Of a DNA stretch of 64,000 bases, positions 45,431 to 57,693 are shown in pieces. Where the stretch lies: the NCBI GenBank assembly GCA_941918925.1, contig OW799236.1, forward strand, positions 106,036,562 to 106,100,561, read 5' to 3'. Made by a program: the position numbers and the translations under genes. A model generated the notes under the pieces. It was not told the origin of the DNA, ran no database searches, and was given only the letters and a program-made list of their open reading frames with translations. Source of the stretch: Phyto melanocephala. Its lineage: Eukaryota > Arthropoda > Insecta > Diptera > Rhinophoridae. Position 1 is the stretch's first letter; every line of letters begins with the position of its first letter.

Positions 45431-47689
45431 TTTGTTGCTTTAGTACATCTTCTTTTAGTAAAAATCCAAAAATTAATTTAAATCCAACACTATGCAAAGG
45501 ACTTTATTTAGAACACAGCCTGTAGAACCGTTTGCGTCCAGTTAATTCTTGGCCTAATTAAGCTCCCTTTATTGTCGCCATTAAATAATATTTTGCAATT
45601 GTCAAGAGAAAGTGGATACAGAGTGGTACATTTCTTCACAACAAAAAAAATTTAGTGATTTAGAATAAAAAGGCAGTGCAAGTAAATCGAGATATTGTGC
45701 AACAGGTAGTGTGATATATCCAACCAATTTCTTGTAACACAATTTACGATAACATAATTAAATAAAATTATTTTTAAAAAATATAATATTTTAAAAAGAA
45801 AATTTTTCCGCTAATGTGCACAATTTAGATCTTATTAAAATCGTTTTAATATTTTAGAAGTTATAAGCATTTAAAGTTCCTACTAACACATAATCAAACC
45901 CCATGTTAGAATACAAAAACTAAAAAAGAAATGGGTGTTGATGCAAATTGTTTTTGTAAAGAATGCTTTATGTGTATGGTATAAAAACACGATGGTGGGA
46001 GTAAACATTTTCCGGGGTCCGGGTTTAGCTAGTATTGACAAACCTGTAACGATTTGTGGTACAAAAATATTGGTTTCTTCACTACATAAATATTTTTCAT
46101 GGCATCTATGCGACTGGATTAAGTGTGAACAATTATTTATGTAGAAATTAGAGTGTGTAATTAATAAATATTTAAAGATGGTGTTGAACATCAAATGATC
46201 ACGTGTTATTGATTTTGTTTTGTTAGACCATACTAAGATCTTGAATTATTTAAATCTATTATTTTTGTGGTAAAACTACAAATAAAAGTACATATACACT
46301 TATTTCTTTACGTGAGAAATTACTTAAAGCGACCCTTTCTGTTTCCATTTAATGAGTCATTTCAAGAATTATTATTTTTTTTTTTTCTTTTTTAATAAGA
46401 AACATTTTTGCAAAATGAGCTCATATTACAGAAGTGACAGAAAGAAATGTCATTAAAAAATATAGAAATTTAGTTTAATAAAACAAATGTTCAAGATCAT
46501 GGTAAATTGTATTAGAAACAGGAAATGAATCAAAACAAGAAATTGAATGCAAACCTTGCAAAGTAGATAAGAGAGAAAACTGACACTTTTAGATTAGCAT
46601 TATTAGCTCCCTAATTGTTACATGGAAAACACTTTTTTTGTCATTTAAACGCAAAGTAGATAGATACTGAAAAATCGGTATTTTATAGCAAAGAAAATTA
46701 TAAAAAATTATTTTTTCTAGAAAATGCTCATAACTCCTATTATAAATAAAAAAAAAATTATTGCACTTGCGCTTCATTAACTGACATTACACCATCGGAA
46801 TAATTATGATCTTGCATCAGTAGTCTAACTGAAATTGAAATATCTATTTTCAATATGACAAACTTCCTTAATTATCCATAACAACTTTTAACATTAACAC
46901 AATTTTATTGCCTTCTATAAAAATTTATATCGAAATATGACGTCAATATAAAAGCATATTTTTATTTTCCATAAATAAATGATATGCATTTGGTTTTTTA
47001 AATTGCTCAGAACTTAATAACAAAATCTTAATTATTACATTGAGATTTGTTAAAAAGACATTTAAAAGAATGCAATCTTGTCATAAAGCGAACATTTAAG
47101 ATTTATTAACAGAACAGACTCGTAGTCTGATGTTAGAGTTCGTGCTTAAAGCGAAGATATAAGACAGCTCTCAAGCGATCAAATTAACGTTTTCTAGATC
47201 TTGCATTTATCGGTGAGAGAGGCAGAGAGACTGTACTTCCACCTTATTCTGTCCTCTCTCAATTCAAAAGTTGGCAGATTTTAATTTATGCCTGTGAGAA
47301 CTGTAAACAAGGATCTAAAAAAAACTGCCTGTGTTCCCTCAAAAGATGTCAGAACTAAAGCGAAACTTGATGTTGCAACCCAGGTTGTGTACAGGTTTGC
47401 ATTGCGCGCACTCTGGCATCATCCTTACAAAAAATTTTAACTCGGGTGATTCCGTTTTATAACTATTGGTCTTTGAAAGTCTTTTTTGAAGGAATCGAAT
47501 TGTATAAGATCTGTTTTATCTGCTTTTTTAGGGAACTTAATCAAATTGAAATTTGTAGGTTTTCAAATTTAACTTCTCTCTGCTTCTTTGGAGGCTATAA
47601 GGGGTATAACATAAAAATGCGGGATTTTTTATTATTTCAAGCTTTCATTTAAAAACAGTTTTACAATAAAAATGTATTTAAAGAATTGC
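45431..47689. other. AT-rich stretch, no gene seen
   Basis: A less AT-rich patch at 47100-47450 shows a cysteine-containing frame (YACENCKQGSKKNC), but no family is supportable. Other frames are short. Confidence 0.4.
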
Positions 47690-48405
47690 TCATTGTTAGC
47701 TGTCTATGAAATTTTTCCATCTTTATGGAAGCCTATGGATTTCGCGCTAAAAGAACAAATCAATGTAGGCCAAGAACAAATCAATTGGATACCCTGTTCT
47801 GAAGACAGTTCGGAATTGTTCAAAAACAAAAAGTCAGACGGGGCAAGGTCTGGGCTATCAGGCGGGTGAGTCAAAATTTCTCAACCACTACTTTCTAAAT
47901 GGTTTTAAACAGGTATTGCAACATGTCATGATGGAATATTACGGTATCATGTATGGCCGCATGTATTAAACGTTATTAGGCTTATGCTTGCTTCAGTTGA
48001 GTTTTGGTATAGGTTCCTTGTGATGGTTTGCCTAGATTTATAACCCCACCAAAATTAGAATCTTAGCGCCATGGATATTTGACTTTGTTGTCGATTATAC
48101 TGGTTGACCGGACTTCACATACGATCTCTTGTGCTTCGGGTTATTGTAATGGATTCATTTTTAATCGCAAGTAATTACCTAGTGCAATAATGATTTCCTT
48201 TAAATCGTTTTAGCAGCATTTTGGTCTTTCGTCTTCAGCTCGTATGGTTCCCCATTTCCCAGTTTTTTAAAATTGCTGTAAAATTGCTCAAATTTTTTTG
48301 CTGGTCAGTCTTGGAACACATTCACCATAAGCTTCGGTAAGCAATCGGCGTACTTCCGCGACACTTTTTAAATTAAAGAAAGCAAAAACTTACCGCATAT
48401 TACTT
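47690..48405 (-). pseudogene. mariner (DD34D, Mos1-type) transposase relic
   Basis: Read leftward: SVAEVRRLLTEAYGECVPRL (about 48300-48360), the N-terminal helix-turn-helix region. Then SGQPV..TTKSNIHGAKIL-like sequence (about 48050-48110). Then an HHDM-like block, and LTHPPDSPDLAPSDFLFL (about 47820-47880). HPPYSPDLAPSD is the third catalytic block of mariner. The frames shift and contain stops throughout. Length fits a near-complete but decayed copy; termini were not identified. Confidence 0.75.
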
Positions 48406-49379
48406 TTTGTGTGCATAAATTTCGAGCCAAAAAAAAATTTGTGAACTCTGCAATGTTGAATAGTTTAGTCAGAAAAAACGTATAGTTTAGTCAGAAAAAC
48501 GTATTAACAACAGATCTTGCATTTTTATGTTACACTTTCTAAAATATTTGAATTATCTATAAAACTTCGATTGGCTTAAAATTTAATCTGATGAGTTTAC
48601 ATCTTTTCTAAAATTTGTTTGTTTTGATATCAGTTTTTAAGTTCTAATTCCCATTCATTTTAAAATTTTCTCCTTCATTTTTTTAAAATTTTCTAGTGCA
48701 TCTACTTTTTTTCGTTCTTTTTTTACTTATAATATTTTCAATTATATATGCATAAACTATATACATTCCTATTGAATAAAAACAAGTTTTTTTATTTTAA
48801 CTAATTTGCATTTTAGGTATTTGTAAACATATTCAACTATAGAATTTGCAGGTATTTTGCATTTTATTTTTCACGGGGGATTAGATAAGCAAGATTTCTT
48901 TCTGAAATGTTATGTGGCACATGGTAAAAATGCATAATAGTTTTTTTTTTTTTCAAACATGTTTTTACATAAATTATATAATTTAATAGTGAATATAAGT
49001 AAATACTTTATAAATATACACTGTATGTGTTTTAGACGTGACTGTAATAATTTGATTTTAAGCACTTACAATTGAGAGTAAATACATAATTGGTAAGCAA
49101 AGAAGAAGAAGAAATTTGCCAACACATCGCACATTAGGTCAAATGACTACTTTTTCTGTGCAAAATTAATTACGACTACATTATAAGAGTAATCGAAACA
49201 GTTATTATATGGATTATATAATTATGGATGGTTCCAATAAAAAAATGGAATTTAACCCATAAGTGACCAAAAATTAAACCTCTACCACCCATTAATTTAA
49301 ACACAGTGCATAGAATTAATTAATTTGTTTTTTAATACTAAAATATTTATTAATTGTTTATATCCAATTCACTTTGTAA

Positions 49380-49985
49380 AATTAATTCAAAGGAGGCTTC
49401 TCCACTTTCATTATTTTCGTCGTCTTGTTCGTTATGGTGAAGTCTTCTGTTGGTTCGCAGCAACATAATAGTTCAATTACTTCAGTAACGTGGAACGTGT
49501 TCTTTTTTGAATGCGTCTGTTTAAAAATGTTGTGGAAATTAATGGATCTGAAGTATCCATGGCCCTATTAAATACATCTAGTAGGTTATTGGTGCGGGTG
49601 TTTCTACGCGCGTGATGTAGGCGATCGGCTTTGTATATTTTATCTTAGCAAAAAAGTACATGAGGGCGTCCAACAGCGCCACTTGTTGCCTTTTCTAAAA
49701 TGCCATCTACCACAATATTTAATTCAGCATTTAGCCATGCCTGGTTTTGGTTTTTAAATACAATTTGTCTTTCTATGACACTTTTTCCACTTTTGTTCTA
49801 GTTTCACGCAAAACAAATTAATTTTTTTGGTAATTTGTTTCACCATTTCATCAGAAATTGACGAGGTTTCAAGTTTGTCATATACGTGTTTCAAAACGGC
49901 ATCAACTTTTTGTTTTTCCTTTCGCCATACTTCAAAAAGATCAATCTGTTTTAAACAGAGGTTACCTAACAAAAAGAGGCATTAC
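49380..49985 (-). pseudogene. Decayed coding relic, family unknown
   Basis: The open part (49972 to 49754) reads IDLFEVWRKEKQKVDAVLKH and KINLFCVKLEQKWKKCHRK. After a stop and frame change come AWLNAELNIVVDGILEKATS, GAVGRPHVLF and ADRLHHARRNTRTNN. Composition and shifting frames indicate a real former protein. The W-K-K...GRP pattern resembles uncharacterised transposon-associated proteins in animals. I assign no function. Confidence 0.5.
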
Positions 49986-49989
49986 TCGC

Positions 49990-52002
49990 AAAACGCCAAA
50001 AATCGCAATTTTTGATAAATATTAAATAACTCACTAGATAATATTTTAATTATTTTGTGCAATTTGAGATTGGAGAAATGGGGTATATTTTTTTAAAGCT
50101 TTCAGAAAATACAAATTTTATTAAAATTTAACTATTTATAGATGTTTACGCTAATGAGTTATTTATTTAGTATAGCGACGTATATATAAAACATTTAAAA
50201 TTAAAAATATATCTACTTACTCTTTCTTTTCCATTTTACTCTAATAAATTATCACAAACACAGTCCGAGATATACGCACTTAAAGTTGACCATGCACTAC
50301 TTAACTTAGGAACACAATTATAGAAAAAATTTAATCAGTTGACTTCGATACGCTGCTGTATAACGGTTATTAATATTTAGTAAAAAAAAATCACTTTTTT
50401 ATTCTGAAGTCTTTAGAATTAAAAAACAACAATATTAATTTGGATAATGATTTTTGGACTTTCGCACAGAAAAATGTGTCGTTTGACCTAAAGTGCATTG
50501 GCAAAAAAATCTATAAAATTTTTTTAAAATTTAAAATAAATAAATTTAAATATGTATTTGACGTTTTAATTAAGTTTTCATATAATATTGAAAATTGGCA
50601 ACATAGCGGTACGTTTTTGACTTGGCTAACGACATACATACATACATGCATACATTCATACATACATATTTATATAAACATATGAAATGCTTTAGAGTAC
50701 TTAAAATTAATTTTGACCAAATCCATTACAATTTTTAGTTTTTATGTACTGAAAATTGGCAACATTGAAATTGGTTGTTGACATGACTAAGTTAATAATT
50801 TGAACATTTCCGAAACATATACACATGCTTAGATCCTTTCAATCATCGCTGTAAAATTCTAATATTAATTCCATATATTAATTAATTAATTAATTCCAAA
50901 TTTTATAATTCTTGAAAATGTTATCTCTCTTGAAAAAGTTATAAATTAAGAATTTCTGATATCTTTGTGTATAATTTCACTATAAAAAGCAAAGTTTATA
51001 ACAATATGCACCTGATAAACTGTTGCCAAGGTAAATGTGGCAACATTTTCTTTTTAACAAAAAAATTTTTTTATAAGATTTAACTTTATACTCCTCTTAT
51101 TACCTTTATATCAACAACTTGTCACTACATTTAATGACGTCTATCGTACTTACATACATATGCATAATATTTCAATTACCCACGTCATCGTATTCTTTAT
51201 GATTTTCAATACGCCCGTTATAAAAAAAAATTATGTTCGTTTTAGGTTTTTTTTTTTCAATAAAAAAAAATGCGATATTTCATGTGATCGGTGACTGGTA
51301 ATTGTGCAAAAGTCGTACTTTGTTTGATACTAATAAACCTGCACAATTATCGGTAAAAGTTCAAACAGGTTTAAAACGATAATTTTTTTTATTGAGTTTG
51401 ACGTCAAACTACGTGCTGGCTTGAGAAAATGTTTTTTTTTTATTTATATTCTAATTTCATAATTTTCTATCATTATCTGTGGAGTGTTTGTTTTGAAAAG
51501 AAATGAAACAATAAACTTTAGCTTTGAAATAAGGTGCTTTATTAATTTATTGTGTGATTTTTTGTTGCAGTTTTTGTTCATTAATTATCATTTTAATATT
51601 AAACACTGACTGTAACATATTTTAAAATAATGTTACAGCTTTTGTTTTTTTTTTTGCAATTGGCAAAATATTGAGTCATTAATATTAGGTAATGATATAA
51701 AAAAATACATTAAAATATATATCAACAAATTTTCAATTCAAAGTTTAATTTACTATTCTGCTCTGATCATTAAATTTGACATTTGATTTCATTTCCCTAA
51801 CACTATACTCTTTACTGTGAAATTAGGCAACATTGCTAAGGTTTTTGACTGTGCTTATTTAACAATACCTTTTCTTAAGTTTTCTGATTCAGAAATTTGG
51901 TTTAAAATCAATTTATGTTTTTCGTTTTAGTTTGTTGTATGTATGTTTTTTACATGTATGTGTGTATGTATGTTGTTGTTGTAATCGTGTAAAAAAACGA
52001 GG
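49990..52002. other. AT-rich stretch with CATA repeats, no gene
   Basis: A (CATA)n tract with variants lies at 50632-50668. At 50877-50895 there is an ATTAATTAATTAATTAATTC run. Phrases like TTGGCAACAT recur (50596, 50758, also 53437 and 53707). No coding evidence. Confidence 0.5.
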
Positions 52003-52318
52003 TGGTCGTGGTTTTTTGCTCATATCTCAGAAAGTTATGGGGCGATTGTGTTGAATTTCAATAGCGATTCATTCCTGGATATTTCCAAGAGATTGATACC
52101 ATATACAGATCTGAGGAACATATAGTTGCTTCTAAAAGTTGATTTCAACCTACACACGGACAGACGGACAGAAGGTCAGGGCTTAATCGACTCCTCTATT
52201 CATAAGCTTTCAGAAAATATATACTTTATGGGGTCGGAAATGAAAATTGTAGAAATTACAAACGGAATGACAAAGCTATATATACCCTTCTGCACCACAG
52301 GTGAAGGGTATAAAAAAT
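52003..52318 (+). repeat. DINE-1/HINE-like repeat, copy F (3' part)
   Basis: It begins at the TGCTCATATCTCAGAAAGTT block and continues through TTGATTTCAACCTACACAC, a GACGGACAGA tract, ATATACTTTATGGGGTCGGA and ACAAACGGAATGACAAAGCT to GGTGAAGGGTATAAAA. It matches copy E closely; about 700 bp of 5' sequence is missing. Confidence 0.82.
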
Positions 52319-52779
52319 GTAATCAAATAGCCCATATTTTTCTAAGTTTAAAAGTTTTTTTTTCAAGTTTTTTTTTACCAAGTTGCAATTGATTGTTTAC
52401 TGCAAATGGGATGTTTCCGCTAAGAATGGCACAAGTTTTTTTTTAATATTGGGAAAAGTTGAACTCAACAAGAGCATTCGACTTTAAAGTACGCAACAAT
52501 GTTAACCATCAGTATAGCATCACTTTAGCAGCAGGTCATAATATATGTAGTATTTTTTTTATTTTTTTGTAAAAAAAAGTAAAAGGTTTTTCTCTAAATG
52601 TTTTTTAATATTTTGTATGAATTTTGCAATTTGCAACTCTTTCTTACTCCAGAATCAACTAAAATAATAATAGTAACAATAAACAGAAAATATTAACTGC
52701 CTCATTCCTTCAAATTATTAAATATTTAATAAGGATTTCTAAAACAGATTTCCAATAAAAATAAATTTTGTTATTTATA

Positions 52780-53156
52780 AAGCACATGAGAGTTAAAATT
52801 AACTTTAACATCAAAGAGAATTCCAAGATCCAAAAACGAGTCAACAACATTTAATTTAGAGCCATTTAGAGTGTTAAGTTTTAAAATCGGTGAATATCTG
52901 CAGAAAGTCATGGATTTCCATTATGATAAATTCAATTCCATAAGATTTATCGTACACCAATTGGCATGCATAGATAATATATACATACATTTTCTTCTTT
53001 TTATATTATACATAATTATTTGTTAAATTATTAATTTTCTTTTTTTTTTAAATAGTGTTTTTTGTACTTTTTAATAAATTTGTATTATAACTTTTCCCCA
53101 TAATCAGTACTTCTATATAAGATTTACTCTTTGTACTTGATTTTTGAAAACATGAA

Positions 53157-53187
<31 letters not shown>

Positions 53188-53385
53188 AATAAATAAAATT
53201 AAAGAAATTATTAAAAACAGTTTGGAGGTTAAAACTGTCCTCAACATTTCTAATCCAAGAATAAAGTTTGGCATCAACAGCAATCATTAAAATATGTATT
53301 GCTGTATTGAATAGCCTTTGTAAGATCATTTATAAGCAATAAAAATAGGATGGGGCCGACATTACGCAAGTTACTTTAATATGTT
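52780..53385 (-). pseudogene. Jockey/CR1-like reverse transcriptase relic
   Basis: Read leftward: GPILFLLLINDLTKAIQYSN (about 53330-53372), the QGSxLGPxLF block. Then IAVDAKLYSWIRNVEDSFNL (about 53235-53290), where the catalytic ADD is now AVD. An AT-rich segment with an (AATA)n tract interrupts. Then ANWCTINLMELNLS (about 52925-52975), MTFCRYSPILKLNTLNGSKL and VVDSFLDLGILFDVKVNFNS (about 52800-52915), the C-terminal palm/thumb part. Stops and the active-site change show a dead copy. Confidence 0.82.
53155..53199 (+). repeat. (AATA)n microsatellite inside the LINE relic
   Basis: About 11 AATA/AAATA units splitting the reverse transcriptase relic. Confidence 0.95.
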
Positions 53386-53389
53386 TTTA

Positions 53390-54644
53390 TATACAGTCAT
53401 TATAAAAAACACATTGTCTCCGATCTTCTGAAGTTTGGCAACATAGACAAATTGGAGTTAAATTTCATATATTGGTTTAAACGGCCAGGTTTTTTTTGTT
53501 AATCCAATGTTCGAAGACAAAACATAATAGAACTGCAATACTTTTATTGTATGTGATTTAAGGATTTAAATTTTTGATAATTTATTCTCACTTTGAGAAA
53601 TGGCAACATTACAAAATAGAAAAGAATGTTTATTTCAAAGAATTTTTATAAAGTTTACTTTATTTTTTATATTAAAATACCTTTATAAGTACAATTCTGT
53701 ATTTAATTGAAATTTGGCAACATTGTTTAAAGGTGGTTGTCTTTGCTAAATATAATTTGGGGCACATATGTAATTTATTTACTTTTTTACTTCTTGTTTT
53801 TTTTTTTTCTTTAAAATATTTGCTTTACTTATATTTTCCAAACGTAAGTCCAACATTTAGTACATAATTAGTATGTATGTACGTATGCATGTATGTATTT
53901 CAATTATGTCCAGCTAATTATTTAAATTTATTCGTTTAAAATATTTACTACTTTTACTTAAATACACGAACGGTTTCAAATTTCAGAATTTAACAGTTGC
54001 ATTTAGAAATTTTTAACTTACAAAAAAAAAATATTAAATTTCATCAACAATTCTAGACACAAATATTTTATTGTGGTGACAGTTAAATGTTTGCGAATAA
54101 AAAAAATTTACGATTTAATTTTTTGATCAGTGTTGTCATTTAGTTGTCTATAATTTTAATTTTTTTTTTTTGTCATTTTACGGTTTGAATTGGTTTTGCT
54201 TTCGTTGGCTATTTTTAAACCGTTTACGTGTGGGCAAGCAAAATTGAATTTCGATTTAATATCAACTTAACTGAAATTGTATTATTTAATTTCGTTAAAT
54301 ATTATGACGGTTTTTTCTTTTTATGAAATGAGGTAAATATGCTGGAAGGTTGGTTGGTAACCATAGTTGTTTTGGTCTTATCTAATCTTGTGTAATCGTT
54401 TGATTTAAACCATTTAAGGTTGTTGGTACCTTCTCTTTTTTTTAAGGGGGCTCTATAAATTGTTTTTTTTTTTTAAATATCTATTGGAATAATGGTAATA
54501 TTTTTAAATTGTTTTGAAAAAAACAAAATAAAGTAAAATTTAACATATTACTCTTAGCGTTACTCAGCAGAAAAATGTGCACCATTTTAATTTAATTATT
54601 AATTTTAATACCATTTTACTATGTAGTGATCTTATATATCTTTA
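53390..54644. other. AT-rich stretch, no gene seen
   Basis: Short TATG tracts near 53873-53895 and T-runs. No coding blocks or transposon ends recognised. Confidence 0.5.
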
Positions 54645-54895
54645 AGGGTGCCCCGATGGACTAGTCAGCAGTGTGCTGTTTTGCTAGTTTGGGGGTTGCG
54701 GGTTCGATTCCCGCCGGAGACTCTGGATTTGTCTGCTTCCTTTCTATTCTATTCTTACTTTTCTATTCATGTATCACAAAGGAATCAATATAATGGACCC
54801 GAGTTACCTTAATAAAGAAAAGCCCTAACTAATGTACAAAAAGGCTTGAGTTAAGGCCTTTCTGTATTAAGGTAACGATATGTAAGATGTAATTT
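54645..54895 (+). repeat. tRNA-derived SINE
   Basis: The head contains GATGGACTAGTCAGCAGTGT, resembling a box A region. A perfect T-arm follows: GCGGG-TTCGATT-CCCGC (54699-54715), carrying the box B GGTTCGATTCC. It lacks a full cloverleaf and is followed by about 170 bp of non-tRNA body with CCGAGTTACCTTAATAAAGA and a short hairpin (AGGCTTGAGTTAAGGCCTTT). A second copy lies inverted at 60785-60897, so it is a dispersed SINE and not a tRNA gene. Confidence 0.7.
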
Positions 54896-55564
54896 CAAAA
54901 ACTACTTTTCATTTCTATATTATAATAAATTAAAAATTACTACTCATGTTTATTTAAATAATATTTTTTTTTTGTTTATCTCTTTTTAGGTACGTATTGT
55001 ATTTTTTTTAAAGAAAACACTCCCTAATTTTGTAAGTATGTACATTATGTAAACTTTTAAGTTTAATGAAATTTGTCAACATGGCAAATGATATGTTAGC
55101 ATAACATTTAAATAAATAAAATTTCAAAAATTAACTGTAAAGAAATATTTTCGATCGAAGAAACTTTTTCGTTAATAATTGTACAAAAAAATAATAGAAT
55201 TTATCTAAATAGTCAATTCATTTGAATAATTTTAATGTTAATCTTATACCTATTCAACTTAAGTTCCTTTTTATAATATTTTTTTATATATAAATTTTCT
55301 AGAACAGTGTACAGTAATTCGAAATGAACCGAGTGGTATACATTTTTGAAACCAGCTACGCCAGTCAGTTTTATCATCAGCAATCTCTATCATTTTTTTA
55401 ATATCATGATTTATATTTTTTTATTTGGCTCAGAACCTAATGGTGTTAGTAAACAAGAAGTGTGAAGTATTCTTCTTAAAAATATAAAACTTATTTTTTC
55501 AATAAAACAACAAATAAGCTCACAGGTTTCATGGAATTTAATATTTAAAAATAATTTCTGCAGA

Positions 55565-56400
55565 TGGTCTCCACAGCTGCGTCTTATGAACGCTATCCTG
55601 TCGATCCAGATTGGATCCAGTTTCGAGCCTAACCGGTTGTTAGCTTCTTAATGATCACTCGTTAATGGTTTATCAGCACAGACCATAGTTCTGATGTATC
55701 CTGACAAAAAGTAGTCTAAAGGTGTCAAATCACAAGAATCAGGTGGCCAATTCACAGGTCCATTTCTTAAGCGATGGTCTTATACGCAGTATGGCATGTT
55801 GCACCTTGTTGTTGGAACCATTTCTATTGTTTATAACTTGAAATGACATAAAGAATAAAAAAAATCAGGAATCATTTGCCATTCACGGAAGCGGTTTCGA
55901 ATTTAAATTCTAATAGGCTGATGACGACTTCGTCAAACATTGATTTTTTCGGGATGTAATGGAGTCTCATGAGCATTGTTCTCTCTCCAAAAACGACAAT
56001 AACTTAACGTAAAAATGAGCCTAATCGCTGAAGATGATTTCACTTTCCATTTAATTCTCAGCCCATTCAACGAACACACAAGTTGTTTCTTATATGGATG
56101 TAGGCCAAGACCTTTCCTCAAAATGTTCAATATAGTAGATGCGCAGATACTAACTTTCTAAAAACGTCGTCAGATGGATAAATTCAAGTCCTCTGTCACA
56201 CTCGCGTCTACAGCGGTGATGGCTTCTTCTGTACGCACGATACGGGCTCGATTTGGATGAATATTATCCAAAATAGTAAATGTGGTCATTAATCGATCCA
56301 TAGTTATGCCTATTACCTGCTCAGGTCGACGATTATGCGCATCGTAAACATGACGAAGTGCTTTTTAAATAAGTTTGACAAACAGAGCGCAAAACTTTAA
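55565..56400 (-). pseudogene. Transposase relic, DUF4817/DDE_3 mariner-like, near full length
   Basis: Read leftward: RTEEAITAVDASVTEDLNLS (about 56185-56245), then ILRKGLGLHPYKKQLV (about 56080-56130), the DNA-binding half. Next the AIRLIFTLSYCRFW and NAHETPLHPEKINV region (about 55940-56030). Then a WFQQQGAT-like stretch (55790-55830), and NWPPDSCDLTPLDYFLSGYI (about 55700-55760), the third catalytic block. Stops and shifts throughout. It belongs to the same broad family as 31602-32388 and 9013-9640 but is clearly more decayed. Confidence 0.82.
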
Positions 56401-56404
56401 AAAT

Positions 56405-57056
56405 AAATTTTCACGATTTGTTCTGGTATAAATCATAGTAACCCGAAAAAATTCAAACGGACTTCGTTAGTATGACAGTTGGTATTACAGTTATAGCTTT
56501 TGAAAGTTTTATAGGTTTAATCAAATACCCTAAATAACTTTTATATTGAAACTGTAGTCTATTTTGACTTAGTGCATCGACGTCTAAATTCAGACGTTCT
56601 TTTGCATATTTTGAAATCTTAACTTCTCTTCGGAAATTTTAAGCTTAAGATTTATTTAAACTTGTAAACAGTATGTTTACAAACATACATATATACTTCT
56701 CGTCCCAACTGTTAGTGGTGAAGGAGGCTCTAAAAATTCACATATTTTTAAAAGATTTATTTTTTCTGTATTTACATTTTCTAAAGAAACTTATCAGAAT
56801 ACTTGTGTTGCTGTGTTAATCAGACTATCTTTTGACATTAACTTTTCAAAAGCTTATCTAGATTGGTCCATAAATAGCTGAGATAAGCGAAAAAGTAGCA
56901 ACTTTCTTAGGAAAATTATATATTATTTCTTTCTAAAGAATTTGATTTGATTTTGTAAGTATGTGTTTTATTGCTAATTTTTGTTCCTAAATTGTCCAAC
57001 TGTGAGTCATTTCTTACTTAACTGTCCTCAAGTAAAACTCGAAAGTAATGCCTTCT
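56405..57056. other. AT-rich stretch, no gene seen
   Basis: No coding blocks or termini before the element starting at 57060. Confidence 0.5.
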
Positions 57057-57693
57057 TAAAGCTGGAGTTACATACCATGCGTTCTATCCGTTGTTCCGTT
57101 TTATGCATCAGACAAAAAGTAGAATCAGTGTAATTGTATGTGACAAGTTACACGGCAAAACGCATAGAATGCATAAACGTATCAACGCAGCAAAGTAGGT
57201 TTACTTTCTACTTTTGTATCCGTCGCATAAAAGGTGAATAAATGTCAGCTGTTGTTGATAGCCATGGATGACAAAAAATATTTTTTGGTCGATGTTATCG
57301 ATAAATCTGATTGTGTGGTGGATTTATTTTTTTTCATTTTTTTGTATTAAAAAATGTTTTTAATAAAAGAAAAAGCATTCGAAATAAAGTTTACAATTAC
57401 TTTTAAGAAAAACATACATAAAAACTAATTTTAAACACAATTTTTTCATTACCAAAATTTTTATTCCACTTATCGATAACTATTATGTGCTGAGTGTCAT
57501 CTCTGTTTATTATTAAAAGAAAACAAGTGCAATGGAGGAGATGCTTATTGATGCTTGTGTTACTTTTGAACTTTTTGTAGCACAAAATATCATGTACATA
57601 AACTAAATGAATTCCATAAATGCCCTTAAATTGTTAATTTTACTTTCCATTTTGGCAAAATTGTTTTTAGTTAATAAAAATATAAACACAACA

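Noticed and set aside
47100..47450. Cysteine-rich transposon protein fragment
   Set aside because: YACENCKQGSKKNC is suggestive, but there is only one short block and stops surround it; not enough to name a family.
54648..54724. Intact tRNA gene
   Set aside because: Box B and the T-arm are good, but there is no paired acceptor or anticodon arm, and the sequence continues into a body shared with 60785-60897. It fits a SINE better.
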